In this document: one piece after another, positions 1 through 11,276 of the stretch
Layout of the letters: each line of letters opens with the position of its first letter
Numbering within the stretch: position 1 is the stretch's first letter
NCBI RefSeq assembly: GCF_000620705.1
Contig: NZ_KK211169.1
Location: forward strand, 221,125 to 285,124
Direction of reading: 5' to 3'
Source: Nocardioides sp. URHA0020
Lineage (GTDB): Bacteria; Actinomycetota; Actinomycetes; Propionibacteriales; Nocardioidaceae
Length of the DNA: 64,000 bases
The notes under the pieces: model-generated
The model's input: only the letters and a program-made list of their open reading frames with translations
What the model was told of the DNA's origin: nothing
The model's database searches: none
Program-made: the position numbers and the translations under genes

Positions 1-629
1 ATCGACACCCGACCGTTGGCCTTGACCAGCGTGAAGTCGCGGGGGAGCAGCCGGGGTACGGCGGCGGCCCGCGTGACGCCGTACGCCTTGGACGCGACGA
101 GTACGCCGAGCGCGGCCGGGAAGAGCCAGGGGGAGTCGGTGACGACGGCCCCCGCGAGCACCCACACCAGGAAGGCCCGGATCGCCATCGTCGCCCCGAT
201 CGCCCAGCGGCGTCCGTGGGCGAAGCGGTCGAGGAACGGTCCGATGAGCGGAGCCACGATCGCGAACGGCAGCATCGTGAGCCCCAGGAAGAGCGCCACC
301 TGGCCGCGCGCCTCGCCCGAGGGCACCGTGAAGAAGAGGGTGCCGGCCAGCGAGATCGCCACCGCCGCGTCGCCGGCGGTGTTGAAGAAGTGCATCTGGA
401 TCAGCCGCGACAGGCCCGACTCGCCGGCGCCCTGGGCCTCGGCCGCCCGTCGCGCCTGGCGCACCGTGAAGCGGCCGGCTCGGCCGGCACCGCGAGCCGT
501 GGCGCCCAGGCCGCGGGCCACCTTCGCCGCGGGACGCGGAGCGGTCCGCTCGGCGCCGGGATCGCCCTGCGGGTGCGGGTCGCGCCAGCGCTGCTCATCG
601 GTCGACGAGTCCGAGGGCGGCGTGCTCAT
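1..629 (-). CDS. MFS transporter, N-terminal part (cut by window edge)
   Basis: The reverse strand reads about 209 codons from an ATG at 629 and runs off the left end, so the C-terminal half is missing. A basic, Ala/Arg-rich cytoplasmic segment of about 70 residues is followed by hydrophobic helices. The sequence GPFLDRFAHGRRW resembles the MFS motif A loop (G-x-x-x-D-R-x-G-R-R) between helices 2 and 3. The substrate cannot be told. The gene diverges from the DUF3027 gene, and the box CAGGAT six bases before the ATG suggests a leaderless transcript. Family is fairly sure, role unknown. Confidence 0.75.
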   Translation of the reverse strand, partial: MSTPPSDSSTDEQRWRDPHPQGDPGAERTAPRPAAKVARGLGATARGAGRAGRFTVRQARRAAEAQGAGESGLSRLIQMHFFNTAGDAAVAISLAGTLFFTVPSGEARGQVALFLGLTMLPFAIVAPLIGPFLDRFAHGRRWAIGATMAIRAFLVWVLAGAVVTDSPWLFPAALGVLVASKAYGVTRAAAVPRLLPRDFTLVKANGRVS

Positions 630-635
630 GACCCC

Positions 636-641
636 ATCCTG
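636..641 (-). promoter_or_regulatory. Probable leaderless -10 box of the first MFS gene
   Basis: CAGGAT on the reverse strand ends six bases before the ATG at 629, the spacing expected when transcription starts at the start codon. No Shine-Dalgarno site lies between. Confidence 0.45.
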
Positions 642-687
642 CCCGGTCGACCCGGCCCCGACCTGACATCCCCGGGCCCGATGCGTC

Positions 688-1476
688 ATGATTTCACCTG
701 TGATGACGATCGCGCGCCCCAAGTCCGACTCCGCCAGCGTGGCGGCGGTCGATCTGGCCCGCGCTGCCCTCGTCGAGGAGGTCGGCGCCGGTGACGTCGG
801 TGACCACCTCGGCCACGTGGTCGAGGGCGAGCGGGTCGTCACCCATCTCTTCGCCTGCCTCCGCGCCGGCTACGTCGGCTGGCAGTGGTCGGTGACCGTC
901 GCCCGCGCCAGCCGCACGAAGGACGTCACGGTCGACGAGATCGTGCTCGTGCCCGGCGACGGCGCGATCGTCGCCCCCGAGTGGGTGCCCTACCGCGAGC
1001 GGATCAAGCCCGGCGACCTCTCGCCCGGCGACCTGCTGCCCGTCGACGACGACGACCCGCGGCTCGTCCCGACGTACTCCTTCGGCGACGACCCGCTCCA
1101 CACCGACGACAAGGCGCAGATCCGCGCGGTCGCCCAGGACCTCGGCCTCGGCCGGGTCCGCACGCTCGCCCCCGAGGGCCGCGAGCTCGCCGCCCAGCGG
1201 TGGTACGACGGCGACGGCGGCCCCGAGTCCCCGATCGCGCGCTCGGCTCCCGACCAGTGCACGTCCTGCGGCTTCCTGGTCCGCATCGCCGGACCGCTCT
1301 CGGAGCTCTTCGGAGTGTGCGCCAACGGCGACGCCAACGACGACGGCCGGATCGTCTCGTTCGACCACGGCTGCGGAGCGCACTCCGAGGTGCGCCTGGC
1401 GAAGAAGCACGAGCCGCCGCCCCCGCCGGTCCCGGTCTTCGACACCCTGACCGTCGACGAGGTCGAGATCCTCTAG
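688..1476 (+). CDS. DUF3027 family protein
   Basis: This 262-residue soluble protein matches the actinobacterial DUF3027 family, whose biochemical role I do not know. It has an N-terminal alpha-helical part, a centre rich in Asp, Pro and Trp, and near residue 190 a CTSCGFL sequence followed by another Cys and a CGAHSEV sequence, which together could bind a metal such as zinc. The start could also be GTG at 700 or ATG at 703, in the same frame. Its stop overlaps that of the convergent DUF2530 gene by three bases (1474-1475 shared within CTAG). Confidence 0.7.
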   Translation: MISPVMTIARPKSDSASVAAVDLARAALVEEVGAGDVGDHLGHVVEGERVVTHLFACLRAGYVGWQWSVTVARASRTKDVTVDEIVLVPGDGAIVAPEWVPYRERIKPGDLSPGDLLPVDDDDPRLVPTYSFGDDPLHTDDKAQIRAVAQDLGLGRVRTLAPEGRELAAQRWYDGDGGPESPIARSAPDQCTSCGFLVRIAGPLSELFGVCANGDANDDGRIVSFDHGCGAHSEVRLAKKHEPPPPPVPVFDTLTVDEVEIL

Positions 1477-1781
1477 GCCTCGGGGGCGTAGCCCTCCAGC
1501 TCGGCGGCCAGCTCGGTGCGCGCACGCCGCCGGCGACGGCAGTACTCGAGACCGATCAGGCCCAGGCCGAAGCCGGCCATGCAGGTCCACAGCCACCACA
1601 ACCGACCCGAGTCCTCGAGGCGGCCGTAGAACGGCAGCAGCCCGAGGAACGCGAGGAACCAGATCGCCGACCCCACCTCGACGGTGCGTACCCCGTCGAC
1701 GTCGAGGGGCTCGACATCGGCCACGAAGTACGTGCGGTTGCCGATCTCGTGCTGCAGCGGCTGGCCCTCGTCGTACTCCAC
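1473..1781 (-). CDS. DUF2530 family small membrane protein
   Basis: The protein has about 102 residues: a polar N-terminus rich in acidic residues, two hydrophobic helices (around residues 35-52 and 62-82) separated by a short YGRLEDSGR loop, then an Arg-rich cytoplasmic tail. This is the plan of the actinobacterial DUF2530 family, which has no known function. The start is set at GTG 1781 because TAGCGT lies seven bases before it; an in-frame GTG at 1790 lies inside that box and would add three residues. The gene diverges from the NCS2 permease, as in related genomes as I recall them. Confidence 0.6.
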   Translation of the reverse strand: MEYDEGQPLQHEIGNRTYFVADVEPLDVDGVRTVEVGSAIWFLAFLGLLPFYGRLEDSGRLWWLWTCMAGFGLGLIGLEYCRRRRRARTELAAELEGYAPEA

Positions 1782-1788
1782 GGGAGCC

Positions 1789-1794
1789 ACGCTA
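1789..1794 (-). promoter_or_regulatory. Probable leaderless -10 box of the DUF2530 gene
   Basis: TAGCGT on the reverse strand fits TANNNT and ends seven bases before GTG 1781. It decides against the in-frame GTG at 1790, which overlaps the box. Confidence 0.45.
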
Positions 1795-1817
1795 CTCGTT
1801 GCCGCGGCGGGTCTGGA

Positions 1818-3272
1818 ATGGTGTACGCCGTGAACAACCAGACCTCGGGCGGCCTCGACCGCTACTTCAAGATCACCGAGCGCGGATCGACGGTGGGCCG
1901 CGAGGTCCGCGGCGGCCTCGTCACCTTCTTCACGATGGCCTACATCATCGTGCTCAACCCGATCATCCTGTCGGGAGCCGTCGACGTCGACGGCAAGCAC
2001 CTCGGCGGCGCCGACGGCTTCGTCGCGATCGCGGCCGGCACGGCGCTGGTGGCCGGCGTCCTCACGATCCTGATGGGCGTCGTCGCCAACTACCCGCTGG
2101 CCCTGGCCGCCGGGCTCGGCCTGAACGCGTTCGTCGCCTACTCGGTGGCCAACCAGATGACCTGGGCCGACGCGATGGGCCTGGTGGTGATCGAGGGCAT
2201 CGTCATCCTGGTCCTGGTCCTGACCGGCTTCCGGGAGGCGGTCTTCCACGCCGTACCCGCCCAGCTGAAGGTGGCCATCTCCGTCGGCATCGGTCTCTTC
2301 ATCGCCCTGATCGGCTTCGTCGACGCAGGCTTCGTACGCCGGATCCCGGACGCGGGCGGCACGACGGTCCCGGTCCAGCTCGGTCAGACCGGGCAGCTGG
2401 CCGGCTGGCCGGTGCTGGTCTTCGTGTTCGGCCTGCTGCTCCTGATCGCGCTGTGGGTGCGCCACGTCAAGGGCGCGATCCTGATCTCGATCGTGGTCAC
2501 GACCGTCGTCGCGATCATCGTCGAGTCGATCGGCGACCTCGGCTCCAGCGTCGACAACCCGAAGGGCTGGGCGCTCAACGTGCCCGCGATCCCCGACAAG
2601 CTCTTCGACACCCCGCACTTCGACACGCTCGGCGAGTTCAACCTGCTCGGGTCGTGGGACCAGATCGGCGTCGTCACGACGCTGCTGCTCATCTTCACGC
2701 TGATGCTGGCGGACTTCTTCGACACCATGGGCACGATGACCGCCATCGGCGCCGAGGCCGGGCTGCTGCAGGAGGACGGTACGCCGCCCAACACCCGCCG
2801 CATCCTGGTCGTCGACTCGCTCGCCGCGGCCGCGGGTGGTGCCGCGGGAGTCTCCTCCAACACGTCGTACATCGAGTCCGCCTCCGGCGTCGGCGAGGGC
2901 GCCCGCACCGGACTGGCGTCCGTCGTGACCGGTCTGCTCTTCCTGCTGGCGATCTTCATCGCGCCCGTCGTCGCGATCATCCCGTCCGAGGCCGCTGTCC
3001 CGGCGCTGGTCCTGGTCGGCTTCCTGATGATGCAGCAGGTCAAGGGCATCGACTGGGACGACGTCGAGATCGCCATCCCGGCGTTCCTGACGATCGTGCT
3101 GATGCCGTTCACGTACTCCATCTCGGTCGGCATCGGCGCCGGCTTCCTGGTCTACGTGCTGATCAAGGTGGTCCGCGGCAAGGTCGCGGACGTCCACCCG
3201 CTGCTGTGGGTCGTCGCCGCACTGTTCATCGTCTACTTCGCGATCAACCCGATCACGCACTGGCTCAGCTAG
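1818..3272 (+). CDS. NCS2 family permease (AzgA-like purine transporter)
   Basis: A 484-residue integral membrane protein with about 12-14 hydrophobic helices. After the polar N-terminus it reads GGLVTFFTMAYIIVLNP, a hallmark of the AzgA (hypoxanthine/adenine/guanine) branch of the NCS2 nucleobase symporters. The family's conserved pieces follow: AAGLGLNAF near residue 100, DFFDTMGTM near 297 and SNTSYIESASGVGEGARTG near 350. It probably imports a purine base with protons; the exact base is not readable. The start is uncertain (ATG 1818, GTG 1821 or GTG 1830). A long hairpin follows the gene. Confidence 0.85.
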   Translation: MVYAVNNQTSGGLDRYFKITERGSTVGREVRGGLVTFFTMAYIIVLNPIILSGAVDVDGKHLGGADGFVAIAAGTALVAGVLTILMGVVANYPLALAAGLGLNAFVAYSVANQMTWADAMGLVVIEGIVILVLVLTGFREAVFHAVPAQLKVAISVGIGLFIALIGFVDAGFVRRIPDAGGTTVPVQLGQTGQLAGWPVLVFVFGLLLLIALWVRHVKGAILISIVVTTVVAIIVESIGDLGSSVDNPKGWALNVPAIPDKLFDTPHFDTLGEFNLLGSWDQIGVVTTLLLIFTLMLADFFDTMGTMTAIGAEAGLLQEDGTPPNTRRILVVDSLAAAAGGAAGVSSNTSYIESASGVGEGARTGLASVVTGLLFLLAIFIAPVVAIIPSEAAVPALVLVGFLMMQQVKGIDWDDVEIAIPAFLTIVLMPFTYSISVGIGAGFLVYVLIKVVRGKVADVHPLLWVVAALFIVYFAINPITHWLS

Positions 3273-3300
3273 CCGCCGAGCCGGTCGCCACCTCACCCCG

Positions 3301-3345
3301 AGTCGGCGCCAGTTTCGACCTGCGGGTCGATAGCTGGCGCCGACT
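3301..3345 (+). terminator. Long hairpin after the NCS2 permease gene
   Basis: AGTCGGCGCCAG at 3301-3312 is the exact reverse complement of 3334-3345. Inside it TCGACC (3315-3320) pairs with GGTCGA (3325-3330) around a TGCG loop, giving an almost continuous 18-pair stem. There is no T-tract, so it may end or stabilise transcripts, or be a member of a dispersed repeat family. Confidence 0.55.
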
Positions 3346-3367
3346 GGGCATTTCGACCCGAGGAATA

Positions 3368-3395
3368 GTTAGCAGAGGTAATGACTTATGCTAAC
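3368..3395. promoter_or_regulatory. Palindromic MarR-type operator
   Basis: GTTAGCA (3368-3374) and TGCTAAC (3389-3395) form a perfect inverted repeat with a 14-base centre, just upstream of and within the first codons of the longest marR frame. AT-rich palindromes of this kind are typical autoregulatory sites of MarR proteins. The site supports the later ATG at 3399 as the true start. Confidence 0.65.
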
Positions 3396-3398
3396 GAT

Positions 3399-3848
3399 AT
3401 GCCCACCGTTGAGAAGGTCGCCCGCACCGATGCCGGGCTCGCCGCCGAGCTGCGCCTCGGCGTGATGCGCCTGCGCCGTCGCCTGGCCGTCGAGCGGCAC
3501 CCCGACAACGAGCTGAGCCTCAACCAGATGGGCGTGCTCGGCGTCCTGGCCCGCCGCGGTGCGTTGACCGTCGGCGAGCTCGCGGCCGCGGAGAAGGTGC
3601 AGCCGCCGTCGATGACCCGCACGGTCAACTGCCTCTTGGAGAGCGGCGACGTCGCCAAGCGCCCGCACGCGACTGACGGCCGCCAGGTCGTCGTCGAGCT
3701 CTCCGAGCAGGGCCGCCAGCGCGTGCTGGCCGACCGCGCCCGGCGCGACGCCTGGCTCGCCCAGCGGCTGCGCGAGCTGACTCCCCAGGAGCGCGCCGTG
3801 CTCCGCCAGGCCGCCCCGATCCTCGACCGACTAGCCCAGAAGGACTGA
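3399..3848 (+). CDS. MarR family transcriptional regulator
   Basis: A 149-residue winged-helix repressor. The core NQMGVLGVLARRGALTVGELAAAEKVQPPSMTRTVNCLL (written in two parts: helix 2 and recognition helix, about residues 42-80) is followed by the wing GDVAKRPHATDGRQVVVELSE, and helices at both ends should form the dimer. Starting at ATG 3399 leaves the palindrome at 3368-3395 upstream; ATG 3381 would place half the palindrome in the coding region. The MFS exporter gene starts 12 bases after the stop, so the pair looks like a drug- or metabolite-responsive regulator and efflux pump. Confidence 0.82.
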   Translation: MPTVEKVARTDAGLAAELRLGVMRLRRRLAVERHPDNELSLNQMGVLGVLARRGALTVGELAAAEKVQPPSMTRTVNCLLESGDVAKRPHATDGRQVVVELSEQGRQRVLADRARRDAWLAQRLRELTPQERAVLRQAAPILDRLAQKD

Positions 3849-3860
3849 CCCCGACACCGT

Positions 3861-5126
3861 ATGAGCCCCACGTTCCGCGCCCTCCGCAACCCCAACTACC
3901 GCCTGTACCTGGCCGGCAGTGTGGTGTCGAACACCGGCACCTGGATGCAGCGGGTCGCGCAGGACTGGCTGGTCCTGCACCTGCCGGGCAACAGCGGCAC
4001 CGAGCTCGGCATCACCACCGGCCTGCAGTTCCTCCCGATCCTGCTGCTCTCGCCGTACGCCGGCGTGATCGCCGACCGCTTCCCGAAGCGCCGGCTGCTC
4101 CAGGTCACCCAGGCCACGATGGCGCTGGCCTCGCTGGTCCTCGGCGTCATCGCCGTCCTCGGCGTCGCGCAGACCTGGCACGTCTACCTGATCGCCTTCC
4201 TCTTCGGCATCGGCGCGGCCTTCGACGGGCCCGCCCGTCAGGCGTTCGTCTCCGAGATGGTCGGCCAGGACGACCTGACCAACGCGGTCGGCCTGAACTC
4301 GGCGGCGTTCAACGCCGCTCGCATCCTCGGGCCGGGCGTCGCCGGCCTGATGATCGCGGCGCTCGGTGGGGGTGCCACCGCGACCGGCTGGGTGATCCTG
4401 ATCAACGCCGCGTCGTACGCCGCGGTGATCTGGCAGCTCCAGCGGATGAACCTGTCCCTGCTCCACACTCCCGAGCTCCGCGGCCGCACTCCCGGCGCCC
4501 TGGTCGAGGGGGTCCGCTACGTCCGCAGCCAGCCCAAGCTGGTCCTGATCCTGATCATGGTGTTCTTCGCGGGCACCTTCGGCATGAACTTCCAGATCAC
4601 CTCCGCGCTGATGGCGACCGAGGTGTTCCACCAGGGCGCCACCGAGTACGGCGTCCTGGGCTCCGTCATGGCGGTCGGCTCCCTGACGGGTGCCCTGATG
4701 GCCGCCCGCCGGGTCCGGGTGCGCCTGCGGCTGCTGGTCATCGCGGCCGTCTGCTTCGGCCTGGCCGAGATCGTCGCGGGCCTGCTCCCGACGTACGTCG
4801 CGTTCGTGCTCTTCTGCCCGGTCATCGGGTTCTGCACGCTGACGCTGCTGAACTCGGCCAACGCCACCATCCAGCTCGAGACGCCGGCGGCGATCCGCGG
4901 CCGGGTGATGGCGCTCTACATGACCATCGTGATGGGCGGTACGCCGATCGGGTCGCCGATCATCGGCTGGATCGGGCAGCACCTCGGCGCTCGCTACACC
5001 CTGGTGATCGGGGGCGTGCTGACCCTGGTCGGCGTCGCCGTCGCGCTCGCCGTCTACGACCGCATGCGTCCGGGGCAACAGCCCGAACGGGCGGTTACCG
5101 AGGACGCCGCGCTCGCCCTACGGTGA
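3861..5126 (+). CDS. MFS exporter of the MFS_3/EntS-like group
   Basis: A 421-residue protein with 12 predicted helices. It begins FRALRNPNYRLYLAGSVVSN and continues with TGTWMQRVAQDWLVL, the usual opening of the MFS_3 (PF05977, enterobactin exporter-like) group. The motif A loop reads GVIADRFPKRRLL near residue 70, and FDGPARQAFVSEMV is typical of helix 4-5. It is probably a proton-driven exporter controlled by the adjacent MarR protein. The substrate is unknown. Confidence 0.8.
   Translation: MSPTFRALRNPNYRLYLAGSVVSNTGTWMQRVAQDWLVLHLPGNSGTELGITTGLQFLPILLLSPYAGVIADRFPKRRLLQVTQATMALASLVLGVIAVLGVAQTWHVYLIAFLFGIGAAFDGPARQAFVSEMVGQDDLTNAVGLNSAAFNAARILGPGVAGLMIAALGGGATATGWVILINAASYAAVIWQLQRMNLSLLHTPELRGRTPGALVEGVRYVRSQPKLVLILIMVFFAGTFGMNFQITSALMATEVFHQGATEYGVLGSVMAVGSLTGALMAARRVRVRLRLLVIAAVCFGLAEIVAGLLPTYVAFVLFCPVIGFCTLTLLNSANATIQLETPAAIRGRVMALYMTIVMGGTPIGSPIIGWIGQHLGARYTLVIGGVLTLVGVAVALAVYDRMRPGQQPERAVTEDAALALR
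5095..5124 (+). promoter_or_regulatory. Candidate promoter for the RCC1 gene
   Basis: TTACCG (5095-5100) and TACGGT (5119-5124) are 18 bases apart at the very end of the MFS gene. The Shine-Dalgarno-like GAGAGG lies at 5141-5146 before ATG 5154. Confidence 0.35.
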
Positions 5127-5153
5127 TCGACGTCCCCGTCGAGAGGCCCGCTC

Positions 5154-6557
5154 ATGCGTGCTCGGTCCCTGCTCACCCTCGCCCTGGTCTCCGCGCTCGT
5201 CCTCGGCGGAGCCGCCGGCGCCGCGGACGCGAGGCCGAAGCCCAGGAAGCCCGCGATCACGGCGGTGACCCCGTCGGTGGTGGGAGCCGCCGGCGGCATG
5301 GTCGTCGAGCTGCGCGGCCGCGGCTTCGCCAAGGTGCGCTCGGTCCGGCTCGGTGGCAAGCCGGTCACGGGGCTCCGGGTGCGCGCCGGGCGCATCACGT
5401 TCACGGCTCCCGCCGCGGTGGCCGGCACCCGGTGGGTGGTGGTCAGGACCGCCGCCGGCAGGGCCCGGCGCGCCGTCCTCGTGCGCCAGGCGTGGACGTC
5501 GGTCTCGGCCGGCCGCTCCTACACCTGCGGGATCCGGCGGCCGCACACGGCGTGGTGCTGGGGCGACAACCTCAACGGCGTGGTCGGGGGAGGGCCGGTG
5601 GGCGCCTTCATCCGCTCTCCGCGTCAGCTGCCCGGCGAGTGGCGACAGATCGCCGCCGGCAGCCTGTCCACCTGCGGGATCAGGCTCGACAAGTCGCTCT
5701 GGTGCTGGGGCTACAACGCCGAGGGGCAGGTCGGCGACGGCACCACGACCACCCGGAAGGTCCCGGTGCGGGTGGCGCCCGGGACGACCTGGCGCCACGT
5801 GAGCGTCGGGCTGAGCCACACCTGCGGCATCAGGACCGATCGCACCGCCTGGTGCTGGGGGGACGACGACTTCGGTGAGCTCGGTGACGGCGCGGTCACC
5901 GGTGACGGCGCCAACCCGCACCTGCCGGCCCAGGTGGGCGGGGGCGCCGGCACCTGGTCGTCGGTCGAGGCGGGCAGCTACTTCACCTGTGGGATCGACA
6001 TCGGGGGCACCTGGTGCTGGGGGGAGAACAGCGCCGACGGCCAGCTCGGGACCGGCGAGACGTACGCCGAGCGGGACAAGTCGCCCACCCCGTTGCTGCT
6101 GGGCGTGACGGCCACGCAGCTCGACGTCGGTGCCGACCACGCGTGCGCCGTCGTCGCCGCCGCCACGCGGTGCTGGGGGACCGGCAGCTTCGGCCGCCTC
6201 GGCACGGGCGCCACGGCGGGCGCCGCGGTCCCGACGCCGGTGGCAGGCGCCGGCCGGCCCACGCTGGCGGTCACGACGGGGGACTCCCACTCGTGCTCGC
6301 TCGACTCGCGCTCCGTGGTCCTGTGCTGGGGCCGCAACCAGGCCGGGGAGGTCGGCGACGGTACGTCGTCGCAGCGCCGCAGGCCGACGGTCGTGGCGGG
6401 GAGGCTCACCTTCAAGCAGGTGTCCTCCGGGTACGCTCACACGTGTGCGGTGACGCTCGCGGGTGCCCTGGTCTGCTGGGGGCGCAGCGGCGAGGGGCAG
6501 TTTGGCTACCCGGCAGCGCTGCTCCGCGACCCCCGTCGGCCGACCGTGGTGGGCTGA
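5154..6557 (+). CDS. Secreted RCC1-repeat beta-propeller with IPT/TIG domain
   Basis: A 467-residue protein with a Sec signal peptide (MRARSLLTLALVSALVLGG, cleavage probably near ADA at 25-27). Residues about 35-115 look like an IPT/TIG immunoglobulin-like domain. From about 115 to the end there are seven RCC1-type repeats, each of the form W-x-x-V-x-x-G-x-x-x-T-C followed nine or ten residues later by C-W-G. Every repeat keeps this Cys pair, which suggests a disulfide in each blade after export. RCC1 propellers bind proteins or other ligands; the target here is unknown. No anchor is visible, so it is probably secreted free. Confidence 0.8.
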   Translation: MRARSLLTLALVSALVLGGAAGAADARPKPRKPAITAVTPSVVGAAGGMVVELRGRGFAKVRSVRLGGKPVTGLRVRAGRITFTAPAAVAGTRWVVVRTAAGRARRAVLVRQAWTSVSAGRSYTCGIRRPHTAWCWGDNLNGVVGGGPVGAFIRSPRQLPGEWRQIAAGSLSTCGIRLDKSLWCWGYNAEGQVGDGTTTTRKVPVRVAPGTTWRHVSVGLSHTCGIRTDRTAWCWGDDDFGELGDGAVTGDGANPHLPAQVGGGAGTWSSVEAGSYFTCGIDIGGTWCWGENSADGQLGTGETYAERDKSPTPLLLGVTATQLDVGADHACAVVAAATRCWGTGSFGRLGTGATAGAAVPTPVAGAGRPTLAVTTGDSHSCSLDSRSVVLCWGRNQAGEVGDGTSSQRRRPTVVAGRLTFKQVSSGYAHTCAVTLAGALVCWGRSGEGQFGYPAALLRDPRRPTVVG

Positions 6558-6564
6558 CGGCGTT

Positions 6565-6593
6565 TTGACCGGTGTTGAGCGCACGGGTAATCT
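6565..6593 (+). promoter_or_regulatory. str operon promoter
   Basis: TTGACC (6565-6570) and TAATCT (6588-6593) are separated by exactly 17 bases, a near-consensus primary sigma factor promoter. Transcription would start near 6600, giving a leader of about 245 bases before rpsL. Confidence 0.8.
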
Positions 6594-6843
6594 TTTTCCT
6601 CGTGTCTGGGACAACCAGGCTGATGCGCGTGCCCGGACCACGTCGGGGGCAGAGATCCCCGACTCCGGCACGGTAAATCCCCTCAGTGTGAGCCTCTCCG
6701 GATCCCGCTGAAGACAACGACTCGGGCGACACGCCCGACCTCGGGGGTTAGCGCAGCGAGTTGCCCAGCGCCACCGAACGAAGCTCCAACACCGTGCGTG
6801 CAGAGTGCGCGTACTGAGAGTCGACAAGAAGGGGAACCACCCG
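6594..6843 (+). other. str operon leader with two hairpins
   Basis: This 250-base untranslated region holds GTCGGGG (6642-6648) pairing with CCCCGAC (6657-6663), and TCGGGCG (6722-6728) pairing with CGCCCGA (6732-6738). The second hairpin overlaps an element at 6726-6748 that recurs in the S10 leader. I see no coding sequence. Confidence 0.55.
6726..6748 (+). promoter_or_regulatory. Leader element shared with the S10 operon (copy 1)
   Basis: GCGACACGCCCGACC, then T, then CGGGGGT. It matches 29881-29903 at 22 of 23 positions and ends 95 bases before the rpsL start, against 101 bases before rpsJ for the other copy. A role in regulating ribosomal protein operons is an inference. Confidence 0.55.
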
Positions 6844-7218
6844 GTGCCCACCATTAATCAGTTGGTCCGCAAGGGCCGCCAGGACAAGGTGTCGAAGAGC
6901 AAGACGCCTGCCCTGAAGGGGTCTCCGCAGCGCCGTGGCGTCTGCACCCGCGTCTACACCACCACCCCGAAGAAGCCGAACTCCGCTCTCCGCAAGGTCG
7001 CCCGCGTGCGCCTGTCGAGTGGCGTCGAGGTCACCGCTTACATCCCGGGCGTCGGTCACAACCTTCAGGAGCACTCCATCGTGCTCGTTCGCGGCGGCCG
7101 GGTGAAGGACCTTCCCGGTGTCCGCTACAAGATCATCCGCGGCACCCTCGACACCCAGGGCGTCAAGAACCGTAAGCAGGCTCGCAGCCGCTACGGCGCC
7201 AAGAAGGAGAAGAGCTGA
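6844..7218 (+). CDS. rpsL: 30S ribosomal protein S12
   Basis: This 124-residue protein is S12, which sits at the decoding centre of the small subunit and controls accuracy. GTG 6844 is the start: AGAAGGGG precedes it by a normal distance, and the protein then begins [11 protein letters not shown] as expected. The TTPKKPNSA loop has Lys43 and the second loop has Lys88, the residues found in streptomycin-sensitive forms. It is the first gene of the str operon, and rpsG starts one base after its stop. Confidence 0.98.
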   Translation: MPTINQLVRKGRQDKVSKSKTPALKGSPQRRGVCTRVYTTTPKKPNSALRKVARVRLSSGVEVTAYIPGVGHNLQEHSIVLVRGGRVKDLPGVRYKIIRGTLDTQGVKNRKQARSRYGAKKEKS

Positions 7219-7219
7219 T

Positions 7220-7690
7220 ATGCCGCGCAAGGGTCCCGCTCCGAAGCGGCCTATCGACATCGACCCCGTCTACGGGTCGCAGCTGGTCTCCCAGCTCGTG
7301 TCGAAGGTGCTCCAGGACGGCAAGAAGCAGGTTGCTCAGCGCATCGTCTACACCGCGCTCGAGGGCTGCCGCGAGAAGACCGGCACCGACCCGGTCCTCA
7401 CGCTGAAGCGCGCGCTCGACAACGTGAAGCCGACCATCGAGGTCAAGTCCCGCCGCGTCGGTGGCGCGACGTACCAGGTCCCGATCGAGGTCAAGGGCAC
7501 GCGCGGCACCACGCTCGCGCTGCGCTGGCTGGTCGGCTACGCGGCGGACCGTCGCGAGAAGACCATGCACGAGCGCCTCATGAACGAGATCCTCGACGCG
7601 TCCAACGGCCTCGGTGCCGCTGTGAAGAAGCGTGAGGACACCCACAAGATGGCCGAGTCCAACAAGGCCTTCGCGCACTACCGCTGGTGA
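7220..7690 (+). CDS. rpsG: 30S ribosomal protein S7
   Basis: At 156 residues this has the normal length of S7, the protein that nucleates assembly of the 30S head by binding the 3' major domain of 16S rRNA. It begins [11 protein letters not shown] and keeps the beta-hairpin and the [12 protein letters not shown] segment near residue 85 that contact the E site. ATG 7220 follows the rpsL stop by one base, implying translational coupling. A stem-loop follows in the gap to fusA. Confidence 0.98.
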   Translation: MPRKGPAPKRPIDIDPVYGSQLVSQLVSKVLQDGKKQVAQRIVYTALEGCREKTGTDPVLTLKRALDNVKPTIEVKSRRVGGATYQVPIEVKGTRGTTLALRWLVGYAADRREKTMHERLMNEILDASNGLGAAVKKREDTHKMAESNKAFAHYRW

Positions 7691-7696
7691 CCACGG

Positions 7697-7747
7697 GCGC
7701 AGGCGACGCTGTGCTCACCCGCATGGCTCGCCTGCGCTCCACCCCGG
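7697..7747 (+). other. Stem-loop between rpsG and fusA
   Basis: GCGCAGGCGA (7697-7706) is exactly complementary to TCGCCTGCGC (7738-7747) around a 31-base loop. It could be a processing site or a regulatory structure; the loop is too large for a typical terminator. Confidence 0.4.
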
Positions 7748-7781
7748 ATTTCCGAACTTCTCTCAAGGGACGCTGACAAAC

Positions 7782-9893
<2,112 letters not shown>

Positions 9894-9962
9894 CTCTCGT
9901 CCGGACCCTCGGCAGCAACACCTTGTACGAGTCAAGTAACAACCCACACAGGAGGAGCCCCA

Positions 9963-11156
<1,194 letters not shown>

Positions 11157-11170
11157 TCCAGCACTGACAC

Positions 11171-11208
11171 GAAGGGCCCCGACAGCCGCACGGCTGTCGG
11201 GGCCCTTC
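11171..11208 (+). terminator. str operon terminator hairpin
   Basis: GAAGGGCCCCGACAGCCG (11171-11188) is the exact reverse complement of 11191-11208. The stem has about 17 usable pairs with a four-base loop and is followed by TGTCTGTCCTGG. Very stable; the T-tract is weak, as is common in this phylum. Confidence 0.85.
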
Positions 11209-11276
11209 TGTCTGTCCTGGCGGCAGGCGCGGTGCTCCCACGGCGGACCGCGCGTCGCGCCACGACCCGGGGCCCG

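Noticed and set aside
1473..3296. A 607-codon reverse frame covering the NCS2 permease gene
   Set aside because: Only its last hundred codons resemble a real protein (DUF2530). The rest is antisense to the permease and low in complexity.
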